Virus record (IMG/VR): IMGVR_UViG_3300005264_000012
Location: 1 to 43,552 of that record
DNA length: 43,552 bases
DNA from: a virus
Strand: one strand, 5' to 3'
Shown: positions 16,993 through 23,069 of the stretch, piece by piece
Layout: each line of letters starts with the position of its first letter
Position numbering within the stretch: position 1 is the first letter of the stretch
Notes under the pieces: generated by a model
What the model was told of the DNA's origin: nothing
Databases searched by the model: none
Seen by the model: only the letters and a program-made list of their open reading frames with translations
Position numbers and translations under genes: made by a program

Positions 16993-17676
16993 ATGAATAA
17001 TTCGGGAAACTGGAATTCGGGACACAGAAATTCGGGAAACTGGAATTCGGGACACAGAAATTCGGGACACAGAGATTCGGGACACTTGAATTCGGGAAAC
17101 AGAAATTCGGGAGACTTGAATTCGGGAAACTGGAATTCGGGACACAGAAATTCGGGACACTTGAATTCGGGAGACAGAAATTCGGGACACTGGAATTCGG
17201 GAGACTGGAATTCGGGAGACTGGAATTCGGGAAACTGGAATTCGGGAAACAGAAATTCGGGACACTTGAATTCGAATCAACCGACGGTAAGAATGTTTAA
17301 CCGAGAGACAGGGATGACTCATAGTGAGGTCGAAAAATTAATCCCTAAATTCTTTTATTTTGATGCGATAGAATGGGTTCAGGAAGAGGTTATGACCGAT
17401 GAGGAAAAAAGAGTATATCCATCATATAAAACCACTGGTGGCTACCTTAAGGATGTCGCCTACAAAGAGGCATGGCGGAAAGCGTGGAATAAAGCTGGGG
17501 AAGATGATAGGAAAAAGGTTCTTAAGCTACCGAATTGGGATAATGATATATTTAAAAGAATCACGGGGATTGATATTGAAAAGGAGCTAAAACCAAAACG
17601 TACAATTGAAATTGATGGTAAGACCATAAAACTTTCCAAAGAGAGTTATGCTAATCTCAAGAAACAGTTGGAGTAG
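16993..17676 (+). CDS. Pentapeptide-repeat protein with conserved C-terminal domain
   Basis: 227 aa. Residues 3-92 are 18 tandem pentapeptides of form N-S-G-[N/H/D]-[W/R/L], expected to fold as a right-handed quadrilateral beta-helix (related to the NxGxx repeats of Pentapeptide_2). Residues about 95-227 form a separate domain: 'VRMFNRETGMTHSEVEKL', 'SYKTTGGYLKDVAYKEAWRK' and 'LPNWDNDIFKRITGIDIE'. I recognise this pairing from hypothetical proteins of other phages, but no function is known to me. Some pentapeptide proteins mimic DNA and inhibit gyrase; here the helix surface would carry W, R, H and D, so that role is speculative. Leader is pure A/T. Confidence 0.82.
   Translation: MNNSGNWNSGHRNSGNWNSGHRNSGHRDSGHLNSGNRNSGDLNSGNWNSGHRNSGHLNSGDRNSGHWNSGDWNSGDWNSGNWNSGNRNSGHLNSNQPTVRMFNRETGMTHSEVEKLIPKFFYFDAIEWVQEEVMTDEEKRVYPSYKTTGGYLKDVAYKEAWRKAWNKAGEDDRKKVLKLPNWDNDIFKRITGIDIEKELKPKRTIEIDGKTIKLSKESYANLKKQLE
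16999..17268 (+). repeat. 18 x 15-bp tandem repeat within the pentapeptide gene
   Basis: Each unit is AATTCGGGA plus [A/C/G]AC plus TGG, AGA or TTG (one unit starts GAT). The first nine bases are otherwise invariant. Fourth residue: H 8, N 6, D 4. Fifth residue: W 7, R 7, L 4. Units ending in G create 11 EcoRI (GAATTC) sites in 270 bp. Confidence 0.97.
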
Positions 17677-17686
17677 TATTTTAGTT

Positions 17687-17800
17687 GTGACAACAACAGA
17701 AAATACACAGAGGTATAGCAACTCAAGGGGAGAGCAAACCAACTATAAACCTGTCCGACTAGATGATGATGATGCAGGTTCAGACACAAATTCCAATTAA
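17687..17800 (+). CDS. Small acidic-tailed protein, 37 aa, GTG start
   Basis: Frame from GTG at 17687 gives 'TTTENTQRYSNSRGEQTNYK' then 'PVRLDDDDAGSDTNSN'. The sequence is polar and probably disordered. Support is modest: it fills an otherwise empty 150-bp gap, ends just before the A/T leader of the next gene and has a plausible composition. No Shine-Dalgarno. Confidence 0.4.
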   Translation: MTTTENTQRYSNSRGEQTNYKPVRLDDDDAGSDTNSN

Positions 17801-17830
17801 TTTATTTTATTTATTATTTATTTATTCGCA

Positions 17831-18295
17831 ATGAGTAAAGGACAAAAAGTTATAGAATTATGGCAAGAACTCGAATCCATAATAGGGGGCAAAAGTCTTA
17901 TTGAAGAACTTAGAAGCATGCCAATGTCTGAATTAGACCTTAAATTACAAAGTGATGATTTAAAACAAATCCTTACTAGAATTCCAGAATATTTGAGATT
18001 GAAAAACATGGCAAGATTTGAGAAAATGAGACAGTTTAAGGAGATCAAAAGAAAATTAAAAGAAACGGATGGTTTCATTATGTTATCATTAGATAACAAT
18101 GAATATAAAAACAAGGAGATGAGGGAGGCTGCATTGTATACGAATGAAGCGCACATGGCTCAGGCTGAAAGAATGGATAAATTGGAAGTGGAATTAGAGG
18201 GATTACAAGAAGAATACTGGATCTATAAAACATTAGAAAGTAACCTAAAGTCTTTAGCGGATTTGAAGGTGCAGGAATTGAGATCTTTGGGGTAA
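17831..18295 (+). CDS. Coiled-coil early protein, 154 aa
   Basis: Not recognised. Almost entirely helical, with heptad-like charge patterns: 'RFEKMRQFKEIKRKLKET' in the middle and 'AERMDKLEVELEGLQEEYW' near residue 120. No Cys or membrane segment. Last gene of the P4 unit, ending just before P5. Could be an accessory factor for recombination or DNA binding. Leader is A/T only (TTTATTTATTATTTATTTATTC type). Confidence 0.72.
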   Translation: MSKGQKVIELWQELESIIGGKSLIEELRSMPMSELDLKLQSDDLKQILTRIPEYLRLKNMARFEKMRQFKEIKRKLKETDGFIMLSLDNNEYKNKEMREAALYTNEAHMAQAERMDKLEVELEGLQEEYWIYKTLESNLKSLADLKVQELRSLG

Positions 18296-18305
18296 TGTTT
18301 ACCCC

Positions 18306-18334
18306 TTGACACAGGGTGTATATTATTGTATAAT
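18306..18334 (+). promoter_or_regulatory. Early promoter P5 (TTGACA-17-TATAAT)
   Basis: TTGACA at 18306-18311, 17-bp spacer, TATAAT at 18329-18334. CCCC precedes the -35 box, as in P1-P4. The inverted repeat is weaker (GTTTA-CCCC-TTGAC, two mismatches). The -10 box ends 26 bp before the ATG at 18361. Confidence 0.9.
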
Positions 18335-18360
18335 ATATTATTAATTAAACTTAGAATTGA

Positions 18361-18618
18361 ATGGAAGATTTGGAATTAAATGGCAATAAATTGAAAGAGG
18401 TTAATGGTAAGAGGTTGTCTACCTATGAGGCTAGTAGGTTGCTAGATATTAGTCGTAAGCGTGTTTGGGAACGAATTAAAGTGTTTGTTGAAACAGAGGG
18501 GAAGCGAGGGATGGGTGGTATTTATGATGAACATATGAACCAATACTACACTACATTTGATGATGTTGTAAAATATGATGAACATCGAAGGGCTCTGTAT
18601 CCAGGTATGTTTAATTAA
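18361..18618 (+). CDS. HTH DNA-binding protein, 85 aa (first gene under P5)
   Basis: Contains 'LSTYEASRLLDISRKRVWER' at about residues 19-38, a good helix-turn-helix of the MerR/excisionase type, followed by a possible wing. A small DNA-binding protein placed first after an operator-bearing promoter is a natural candidate for the regulator that reads the GTCAA-N4-TTGAC repeats, though this is inference. Another HTH protein is encoded at 15866. A/T-rich leader with no Shine-Dalgarno. Confidence 0.72.
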   Translation: MEDLELNGNKLKEVNGKRLSTYEASRLLDISRKRVWERIKVFVETEGKRGMGGIYDEHMNQYYTTFDDVVKYDEHRRALYPGMFN

Positions 18619-18642
18619 GCAAAAAAATAAAAAAATAAATAA

Positions 18643-18897
18643 ATGAATAATAAAAGAGAGAATCATATATTTCATTTTGTTTTTCGAAATGGTTTTCAAG
18701 TGAGTAAGGTTTTGACAGGGGAAACATACAAAGATCTAATAACTTTGCTAAACAAAAGTAGGATTGGGGATAAGGACTCTATAAATTTTATATCTGAGGG
18801 GGAAAGTATAGGGATTGTGTGGGGTGATGTAGTATATTATAGCTTTTCAAAAATTGATGGGGAAAATATCGAAAAAGTTACGGGAAAAGATATGTGA
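18643..18897 (+). CDS. Unknown protein, 84 aa
   Basis: Not recognised. Beta-rich opening ('NHIFHFVFRNGFQVSKVL') and a conserved-looking 'INFISEGESIGIVWGDVVYY'. A short A/T and A-rich leader separates it from the HTH gene. Its end overlaps the HNH gene by about 40 bp, in a different frame. Confidence 0.65.
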   Translation: MNNKRENHIFHFVFRNGFQVSKVLTGETYKDLITLLNKSRIGDKDSINFISEGESIGIVWGDVVYYSFSKIDGENIEKVTGKDM

Positions 18898-19105
18898 GAA
18901 ATATAGTTTTTGTTGTGTAGTCTGTGATGGGTGGCTATATAATGAACCGTGGGGAGTTCACCACTTGAAGAAGAGGAGTCAAGGTGGAGAGGATACTTTG
19001 GAAAATTTGGTTCCTTGTCACAATAAATGCAATTCTTGGATTGAGGATTTCCCGCGAGAGGCTAGGAGGCGAGGTTTTGTAATTAAAAGTTGGGAGAACC
19101 CATGA
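18857..19105 (+). CDS. Small HNH endonuclease, 82 aa
   Basis: Classic compact HNH fold: C20/C23 zinc pair ('FCCVVCDG'), the His-His at 35-36 in 'WGVHHLKKRSQGGEDTLENL', then 'VPCHNKCNSW' with the second zinc pair and the last His. Free-standing HNH proteins in phages nick DNA during packaging, recombination or homing. Here it sits beside a RecB-type nuclease, so a DNA-processing role is likely. The ATG at 18857 is preferred over an upstream TTG. The stop overlaps the next ATG (ATGA). Confidence 0.85.
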   Translation: MGKISKKLREKICEKYSFCCVVCDGWLYNEPWGVHHLKKRSQGGEDTLENLVPCHNKCNSWIEDFPREARRRGFVIKSWENP

Positions 19106-19881
19106 AATTAACAATTAAGAAAAAACTAACACATCTAAGTGCATCTCAAATCTCTCTATATGAGCAATGCCCTTTATGTTATTATTATCAATATCTCTCA
19201 GGAGAGGATAGAGAGCGAGGATTTACACCATATTTTTCGATAGGATCTACATTTCATCTAATTCTTGATAGTTTGGGACAAGGGAAAACTTTGGAGGACT
19301 CTTTGGAGATAGGGAGGGAGGATTTTGATAAATATAAAAGAAGATTAAGTGGTTCACAAAGGGGTGAAATGTCTATACTGATTTGGAATTTAAAATTATA
19401 TCACGAGTATGAATTTTTAAAAAACAAGCAAGATATTATAAGCACCGAAGAAGAAGTTAAAGTAGTTGTCCCAAATCTTCCTATCCCTGTTGTTGGGTAT
19501 ATTGATGTAGTTTTACGCACGGGAATTCGAGACTATAAAACGGTAGGGAGAAAGGGTTTTAGTCCTGACAAATGGCAAATGTATATTTACAGTTTGTGGT
19601 ATCAGCAGAAGTATGGAAAATTGCCAAGAACTGTTGAGTATGTTTGTTTTTCAAAAGTAAATACAGGTGAAAAGGATGGTAGGTCTAAAGGTTATTGGAT
19701 AGAGAGAGTTAAGGTTAATAGGGAGAACTTGTTATTACAACAAGCTCAAATATTGGGGGTATATCAGGCAATAGAGAAAGGAGTGTTTTACCCAAAACAG
19801 GCTCAATCATGCAAATATTCAGCATTCAAGGAAGAGCACTTGAGATTTGCAGAAGATAAATTAGATTTTAAGTTTGATTGA
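19102..19881 (+). CDS. RecB/Cas4-like PD-(D/E)XK nuclease
   Basis: 259 aa. 'LSASQISLYEQCPLCYYYQY' at the N-terminus, 'SIGSTFHLILD' (the GxxxH motif), 'VVGYIDVVL' giving the acidic residue, 'IRDYKTVG' giving the D-x-K pair and 'WQMYIYSLW' (the QxxxY motif) are the full set for the PDDEXK_1 (RecB C-terminal) nuclease family. Cys residues after the first motif (CPLC) and at 'QSCKYSAF' could be an iron-sulfur remnant, but the full four-Cys set is not clear. Probably works in phage recombination with the SbcC-like ATPase. Start supported by GGGAG six bases upstream and the ATGA coupling. Confidence 0.88.
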   Translation: MKLTIKKKLTHLSASQISLYEQCPLCYYYQYLSGEDRERGFTPYFSIGSTFHLILDSLGQGKTLEDSLEIGREDFDKYKRRLSGSQRGEMSILIWNLKLYHEYEFLKNKQDIISTEEEVKVVVPNLPIPVVGYIDVVLRTGIRDYKTVGRKGFSPDKWQMYIYSLWYQQKYGKLPRTVEYVCFSKVNTGEKDGRSKGYWIERVKVNRENLLLQQAQILGVYQAIEKGVFYPKQAQSCKYSAFKEEHLRFAEDKLDFKFD

Positions 19882-20141
19882 TGTTAATTAAAAAGAAGAG
19901 TCCAGAAGAGGTCGGATTGTTAGTTGAACTACGAGGTCCAATCGCCATTTTTGTTAAACATACTAATATTTTAAGGGGTAAGGCTGAGGGGCAACGAATG
20001 GACTTAAAGAGGGGGAAATCTTTAATTATGATTCATCCTGACCATGTGAAGGATTTGGTGGAAACATTGCGTGAATATCCAGAGGTAGCTAATATTTATC
20101 AAGTGAAAAATGATGAAGCAAGAAAGGCAGCAGGGTATTGA
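19881..20141 (+). CDS. Unknown protein, 86 aa
   Basis: Not recognised. Starts in a TGATG overlap with the RecB-like nuclease. Compact alpha/beta sequence ('EVGLLVELRGPIAIFVKHTN', 'LIMIHPDHVKDLVETLREYP'). The close coupling suggests it is made with the nuclease, but no functional motif is visible. Confidence 0.7.
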   Translation: MLIKKKSPEEVGLLVELRGPIAIFVKHTNILRGKAEGQRMDLKRGKSLIMIHPDHVKDLVETLREYPEVANIYQVKNDEARKAAGY

Positions 20142-20343
20142 GTGGATATTAATTATTCTTTTTTGGTTTACTGTTGCATTTGGCCTAGGATGGTTATTAG
20201 CAAACAGAGGGAATAAAGATGCCAGGGAGTTTTGGGAATATTTAGAAAGCACTTGTTCGCAAGATAATCCTGAGCTTATTTTGGGAAAAACGGTTCTTTC
20301 AAATGGGAATCTAGGTTATGAGGTGAAGTGTAAAGTTGATTAA
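20110..20343 (+). CDS. Single-pass membrane protein, 77 aa
   Basis: One strong membrane helix, 'WILIILFWFTVAFGLGWLLA', at about residues 12-31, after a short polar start with basic residues, followed by a soluble C-terminal part ('AREFWEYLESTCSQDNPELI'). Overlaps the upstream gene by 32 bp; two consecutive ATGs are available. Followed by another membrane-anchored or secreted protein, so the pair may form an envelope-acting early module. Function unknown. Confidence 0.65.
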   Translation: MMKQERQQGIEWILIILFWFTVAFGLGWLLANRGNKDAREFWEYLESTCSQDNPELILGKTVLSNGNLGYEVKCKVD

Positions 20344-20368
20344 TTTTATTTTTTATTTATGTTAATTG

Positions 20369-20722
20369 ATGAATTATCAAAAGGTTTTCGCCGTGATTGT
20401 ATTAGCTCAGGCTTTTCTTGCTGTTTTTACGGTAGGATTGATAACTCACTCAGGGGCTCGATCACAATCTCAAAACGCAGTTGAAATCCAGGACGGAGAT
20501 TGTTTCTCGGACCGTGGAGGTATGGTAGAGAGAGAGGGTATCATGTATTGTACAGCTCATTGCATAACTAAGGAACGGTTAGTTTGTCATAATTGGGTAA
20601 TTGAGGGGGATATAGCAACATGTATTGAATTTGAGATATTTACAAGATTATATTGTAATGGTGAAATTAATGGTGAATGTGTAATGAGTCCAGCTGAACC
20701 TAGTGGGGATATTTGGGAATGA
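20369..20722 (+). CDS. Secreted or membrane-anchored Cys-rich protein, 117 aa
   Basis: N-terminal hydrophobic segment 'VFAVIVLAQAFLAVFTVGLI' (about residues 6-25) acts as signal or anchor. The remainder has seven Cys ('DGDCFSDRGG', 'MYCTAHC', 'LVCHNW', 'ATCIEF', 'LYCNGE', 'GECVM'), suggesting a disulfide-bonded domain outside the cytoplasm. Early expression plus an external domain fits a superinfection-exclusion or host-surface-modifying protein, but that is inference. The ATG at 20369 is preferred over an upstream TTG. Stop overlaps the next ATG. Confidence 0.68.
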   Translation: MNYQKVFAVIVLAQAFLAVFTVGLITHSGARSQSQNAVEIQDGDCFSDRGGMVEREGIMYCTAHCITKERLVCHNWVIEGDIATCIEFEIFTRLYCNGEINGECVMSPAEPSGDIWE

Positions 20723-21090
20723 AAAGCCCAGAACATGATAGTCAAGCGACGTTATTTACATGGGCCAATCTGCAGTCGGGAAAATACCCTGATCTAAAAT
20801 TGATGTTTGCCATACCAAATGAAAGCTATGGAGGGACCCGAAGAGATATGATAAGGGGTCGTAGGCTAAAGGCGGAGGGACGTAAGGCAGGTGTTCCTGA
20901 TATCTTTTTACCAATTCCGAAATTTTCTTATAATGGATTGTTTATTGAGATGAAAAGCAAAAAGGGTAGAGTTAGTGATAGGCAAAAGGGATGGTTAGGT
21001 AATTTAGGAGATCAGGGATATAGGTGCGAGGTTTGTTATTCGTTTGAGGAAGCAAAACAAGTTATCTTAGAATATCTAAATAATGAGTAA
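20719..21090 (+). CDS. VRR-NUC domain nuclease
   Basis: 123 aa spanning a whole VRR-NUC domain (PD-(D/E)XK superfamily, as in FAN1 and many phage proteins). Seen in order: 'SPEHDSQATLFTWA' (E/Q motif), 'FAIPNESYGG', 'GRRLKAEGRKAGVPDIFLP' with the catalytic D, 'GLFIEMKSKKG' with E-x-K, and 'SDRQKGWLGNLGDQGYRCEV'. Phage VRR-NUC proteins act on branched DNA or replication intermediates and are common beside replication genes. All key residues are present. Starts in an ATGA overlap. Confidence 0.93.
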   Translation: MKSPEHDSQATLFTWANLQSGKYPDLKLMFAIPNESYGGTRRDMIRGRRLKAEGRKAGVPDIFLPIPKFSYNGLFIEMKSKKGRVSDRQKGWLGNLGDQGYRCEVCYSFEEAKQVILEYLNNE

Positions 21091-21604
21091 AAAGAAAGCT
21101 TTTTTAGTTTTGGGTGCAAGGAGTACGGGGACTCGGATGTTTACGGAGATGTTGATTCAGGCAGGGTGCTATGGTGATAGTACTCATAAGCAAAGACTTG
21201 ATGAGTCTTTATATATGAAGCCTGTTACCAGACGATTTACAGTATGGAGAAGAAGCGTTCCCCATTTTGATGACAAGCAATTCATTGACATTGGTGAAAT
21301 GGTAAGTATGTTGTATGGGTGTGAAATATTTGCTTTTGTAATGGTAAGAGAGTGGTTAGTAATGTTGGAAAGCCAAGTTAGAGCAGGGCATGAGGCTAAC
21401 AGGGATGATGCCTATAGTCTATCTATGAAAGCTTATAGTCATATCATTAAGGGTTTAGAGGATCAACATTTGAATTGGCAGTTTGTCAGTTACGAAGCAC
21501 TAGTCTATGGTGGGAATAGTGTATATAATAGGATTTTGAAAAGTCATGGGTTGAATACAATAGATTTTAATGTTAAAGATGAAAATGCTAAATATTATAA
21601 ATAA
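21083..21604 (+). CDS. Sulfotransferase-like protein, 173 aa
   Basis: N-terminal 'FLVLGARSTGTRMFTEMLIQ' (residues about 7-26) resembles the PAPS-binding 5'-phosphosulfate loop of sulfotransferases, and 'FVMVREWLVMLESQVRAG' (about 85-102) resembles the 3'-phosphate motif (R...S). It would then transfer sulfate from PAPS to a small molecule, protein or glycan. The domain is shorter than most family members (about 250 aa), so it may be a minimal or divergent form. It overlaps the VRR nuclease gene by 8 bp. Assignment rests on these two motifs only; another P-loop role is possible. Confidence 0.6.
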   Translation: MSKKKAFLVLGARSTGTRMFTEMLIQAGCYGDSTHKQRLDESLYMKPVTRRFTVWRRSVPHFDDKQFIDIGEMVSMLYGCEIFAFVMVREWLVMLESQVRAGHEANRDDAYSLSMKAYSHIIKGLEDQHLNWQFVSYEALVYGGNSVYNRILKSHGLNTIDFNVKDENAKYYK

Positions 21605-21625
21605 TTTAATTTATTAAAGCTTAAA

Positions 21626-21943
21626 ATGCAAAAACCCCAAAAAAAGAAAGATAATCTTTCTAAAATTAATGTTGTTTTAAGAGGGAGGAAGGAGTTTGAG
21701 ACATTGTTCGCAAAAAGTGGCATGTTTGATGGGTCTAAGTTGGACCATCATCCCCTTTTGGTTTTTGTTATTGAGCAAGACAAAGTTAGAGTAGAGATTG
21801 AGAAAACTTCTAATGATTTATTAAAATATGAAGATAATGTACAGGTGATGGCGCAATGGGGTGAGAAATGGAGATCAGATTGGTTCAGATTTACTGTTGG
21901 TGATTACAAAACATTCTTGTTAGGTAATTCAACAAAGTCATAA
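21626..21943 (+). CDS. Unknown protein, 105 aa
   Basis: Not recognised. Lysine-rich start, then 'INVVLRGRKEFETLFAKSG' and 'WGEKWRSDWFRFTVGDYKTF'. Tryptophan-rich and beta-like in the second half. Short A/T-rich leader. Coupled to the next gene by TAATG. Confidence 0.68.
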   Translation: MQKPQKKKDNLSKINVVLRGRKEFETLFAKSGMFDGSKLDHHPLLVFVIEQDKVRVEIEKTSNDLLKYEDNVQVMAQWGEKWRSDWFRFTVGDYKTFLLGNSTKS

Positions 21944-22176
21944 TGAACAAAAAAATAGATTGGAATAATGTTGATCCTGTTGATGTGAAAACTGAGGATG
22001 GTAAGAAGACCATTAAATATATCTATAAGGATGAGAGAAAGACCTGTGAGGGTTGTATTTATTTACAACTCAAAGGTTGCAGTAAGACCAATATTTTAAC
22101 AATAAAGAAAGATGTTGCAGGTAATGATAAATATCAAAAGGCATGTATTTTATATATCAGCAAGGAAGAGCCGTAA
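21943..22176 (+). CDS. Small four-Cys protein, 77 aa
   Basis: Contains C35, C38, C46 and C68 ('KTCEGCIYLQLKGCS' and 'QKACILYIS'), a spacing that could bind zinc or an iron-sulfur cluster. Not recognised further. Last intact gene of the early block; translation is coupled to the preceding gene. Confidence 0.66.
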   Translation: MNKKIDWNNVDPVDVKTEDGKKTIKYIYKDERKTCEGCIYLQLKGCSKTNILTIKKDVAGNDKYQKACILYISKEEP

Positions 22177-22256
22177 AGAAAACAACCAAAAAGGATTTTG
22201 AATTATATAAGTAATATTGTAAGGAATTCATTATAATTGGGAGGTATTTTATTCCC

Positions 22257-22446
22257 ATGGGGAGGATATTGAGGGGAGAGGTGCAATACACATAAAATAG
22301 ATAATTTAGCACAAAGTAGGTACTCTAGTGAGGAGGAAATCGGTGAAGCTATAGAGGAGACAAATAGAAAAATTGATAATATAATACAAAAATTGGGGAT
22401 ATTTATCAAAATAGAGTCTCATGTTGCCACAAAAGCCCAGAGATGA
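22257..22446 (+). pseudogene. Frameshifted small gene between early and late blocks
   Basis: The ATG at 22257 follows GGGAGG but stops after 12 codons. A +1 shift near 22288-22293 opens a coding-like frame of about 50 codons ('SSEEEIGEAIEETNRKIDNI', 'LGIFIKIESHVATKAQR') to TGA at 22446. The second frame has no start of its own. The whole 22177-22493 gap otherwise shows no gene and no consensus promoter; TATAAT occurs at 22232 but lacks a -35 box. Confidence 0.4.
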
Positions 22447-22493
22447 TAATATAATAACAAGAAGTTTAAACTTTGTTTGATTAAAATCCGGAA

Positions 22494-23069
22494 ATGGGTA
22501 ATAAAAAGCTCCAAAGATTAAAATGGAATACAAAAAGTATCCTAATTAGTGAACTTTCTAAGCTAAAAGGAAATCCTCGAACTATTTCAAAAGAACAGGT
22601 TGAGTTTTTAGAAAAAGATATTAATGATTTGGGGCTATTCCGTCCTTTAATTATTAATTCTGAAAATGTAGTTATTGGAGGAAATCAAAGATTATTGTAC
22701 TTGAAAAAGAAAAAGGTTAAGCAAGTAGAAGCATCCTATCCAAATCGAAAACTAACTGAAAGTGAGCAAAAGCGCATTGTATTATTAGATAATATTCATA
22801 GAGGGGATTTTGATTTAGATGTTCTGGTTGAAGATTTCTCAGAAATTCTAAATGAATTTGAATTTGATATTGAATTGCCTCAGGATATTGATTATTCCGA
22901 GAAAAACAAAGAAATAGAAGAAGATGAATTAGAAGAAGATCGTGTTGTTAAGTTTAAATATAATGATCAAGACTATTTTAGGGTGTTGGGGTTATTGTCA
23001 CAATATACGGAGGAGTATCAACTTGATAATGAGCAATTATTAATTAAACTATTAAATGAAAGATCATAA
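22494..23069 (+). CDS. ParB/sulfiredoxin-fold nuclease-like protein
   Basis: 191 aa. The N-terminal 90 residues match the ParB/Srx domain: 'LKGNPRTISKEQVEFLEKDI', 'LGLFRPLIIN' and 'VVIGGNQRLLYLKKKKVKQV', where GGNQRL stands for the usual G-x-H/Q-R nucleotide-binding motif. The C-terminal half is acidic. In phages such domains commonly sit beside DNA methyltransferases and terminases, as here, and may take part in DNA modification or packaging. Overlaps the methyltransferase gene by 14 bp. First gene of the late block; no strong promoter is visible in front. Confidence 0.85.
   Translation: MGNKKLQRLKWNTKSILISELSKLKGNPRTISKEQVEFLEKDINDLGLFRPLIINSENVVIGGNQRLLYLKKKKVKQVEASYPNRKLTESEQKRIVLLDNIHRGDFDLDVLVEDFSEILNEFEFDIELPQDIDYSEKNKEIEEDELEEDRVVKFKYNDQDYFRVLGLLSQYTEEYQLDNEQLLIKLLNERS

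Noticed and set aside
16999-17268. CRISPR-like array
   Set aside because: Units are 15 bp with no spacers and are translated in frame as pentapeptides.
16993-17676. Diversity-generating retroelement target
   Set aside because: Variation spans whole codons (TGG/AGA/TTG), not A-to-N changes, and no reverse transcriptase or template repeat is present.
18713-18741. Another promoter: TTGACA with TCTAAT 17 bp downstream
   Set aside because: Lies inside a coding region, lacks the CCCC element, has a poor -10 box and no gene start follows at the usual distance.
20360-20491. Alternative 43-codon ORF from the ATG at 20360
   Set aside because: It overlaps the signal-peptide protein in another frame and shows no protein-like pattern.
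22232-22237. Late promoter -10 box (TATAAT)
   Set aside because: No -35-like hexamer 16-18 bp upstream, so in an A/T-rich intergenic stretch it is probably chance.
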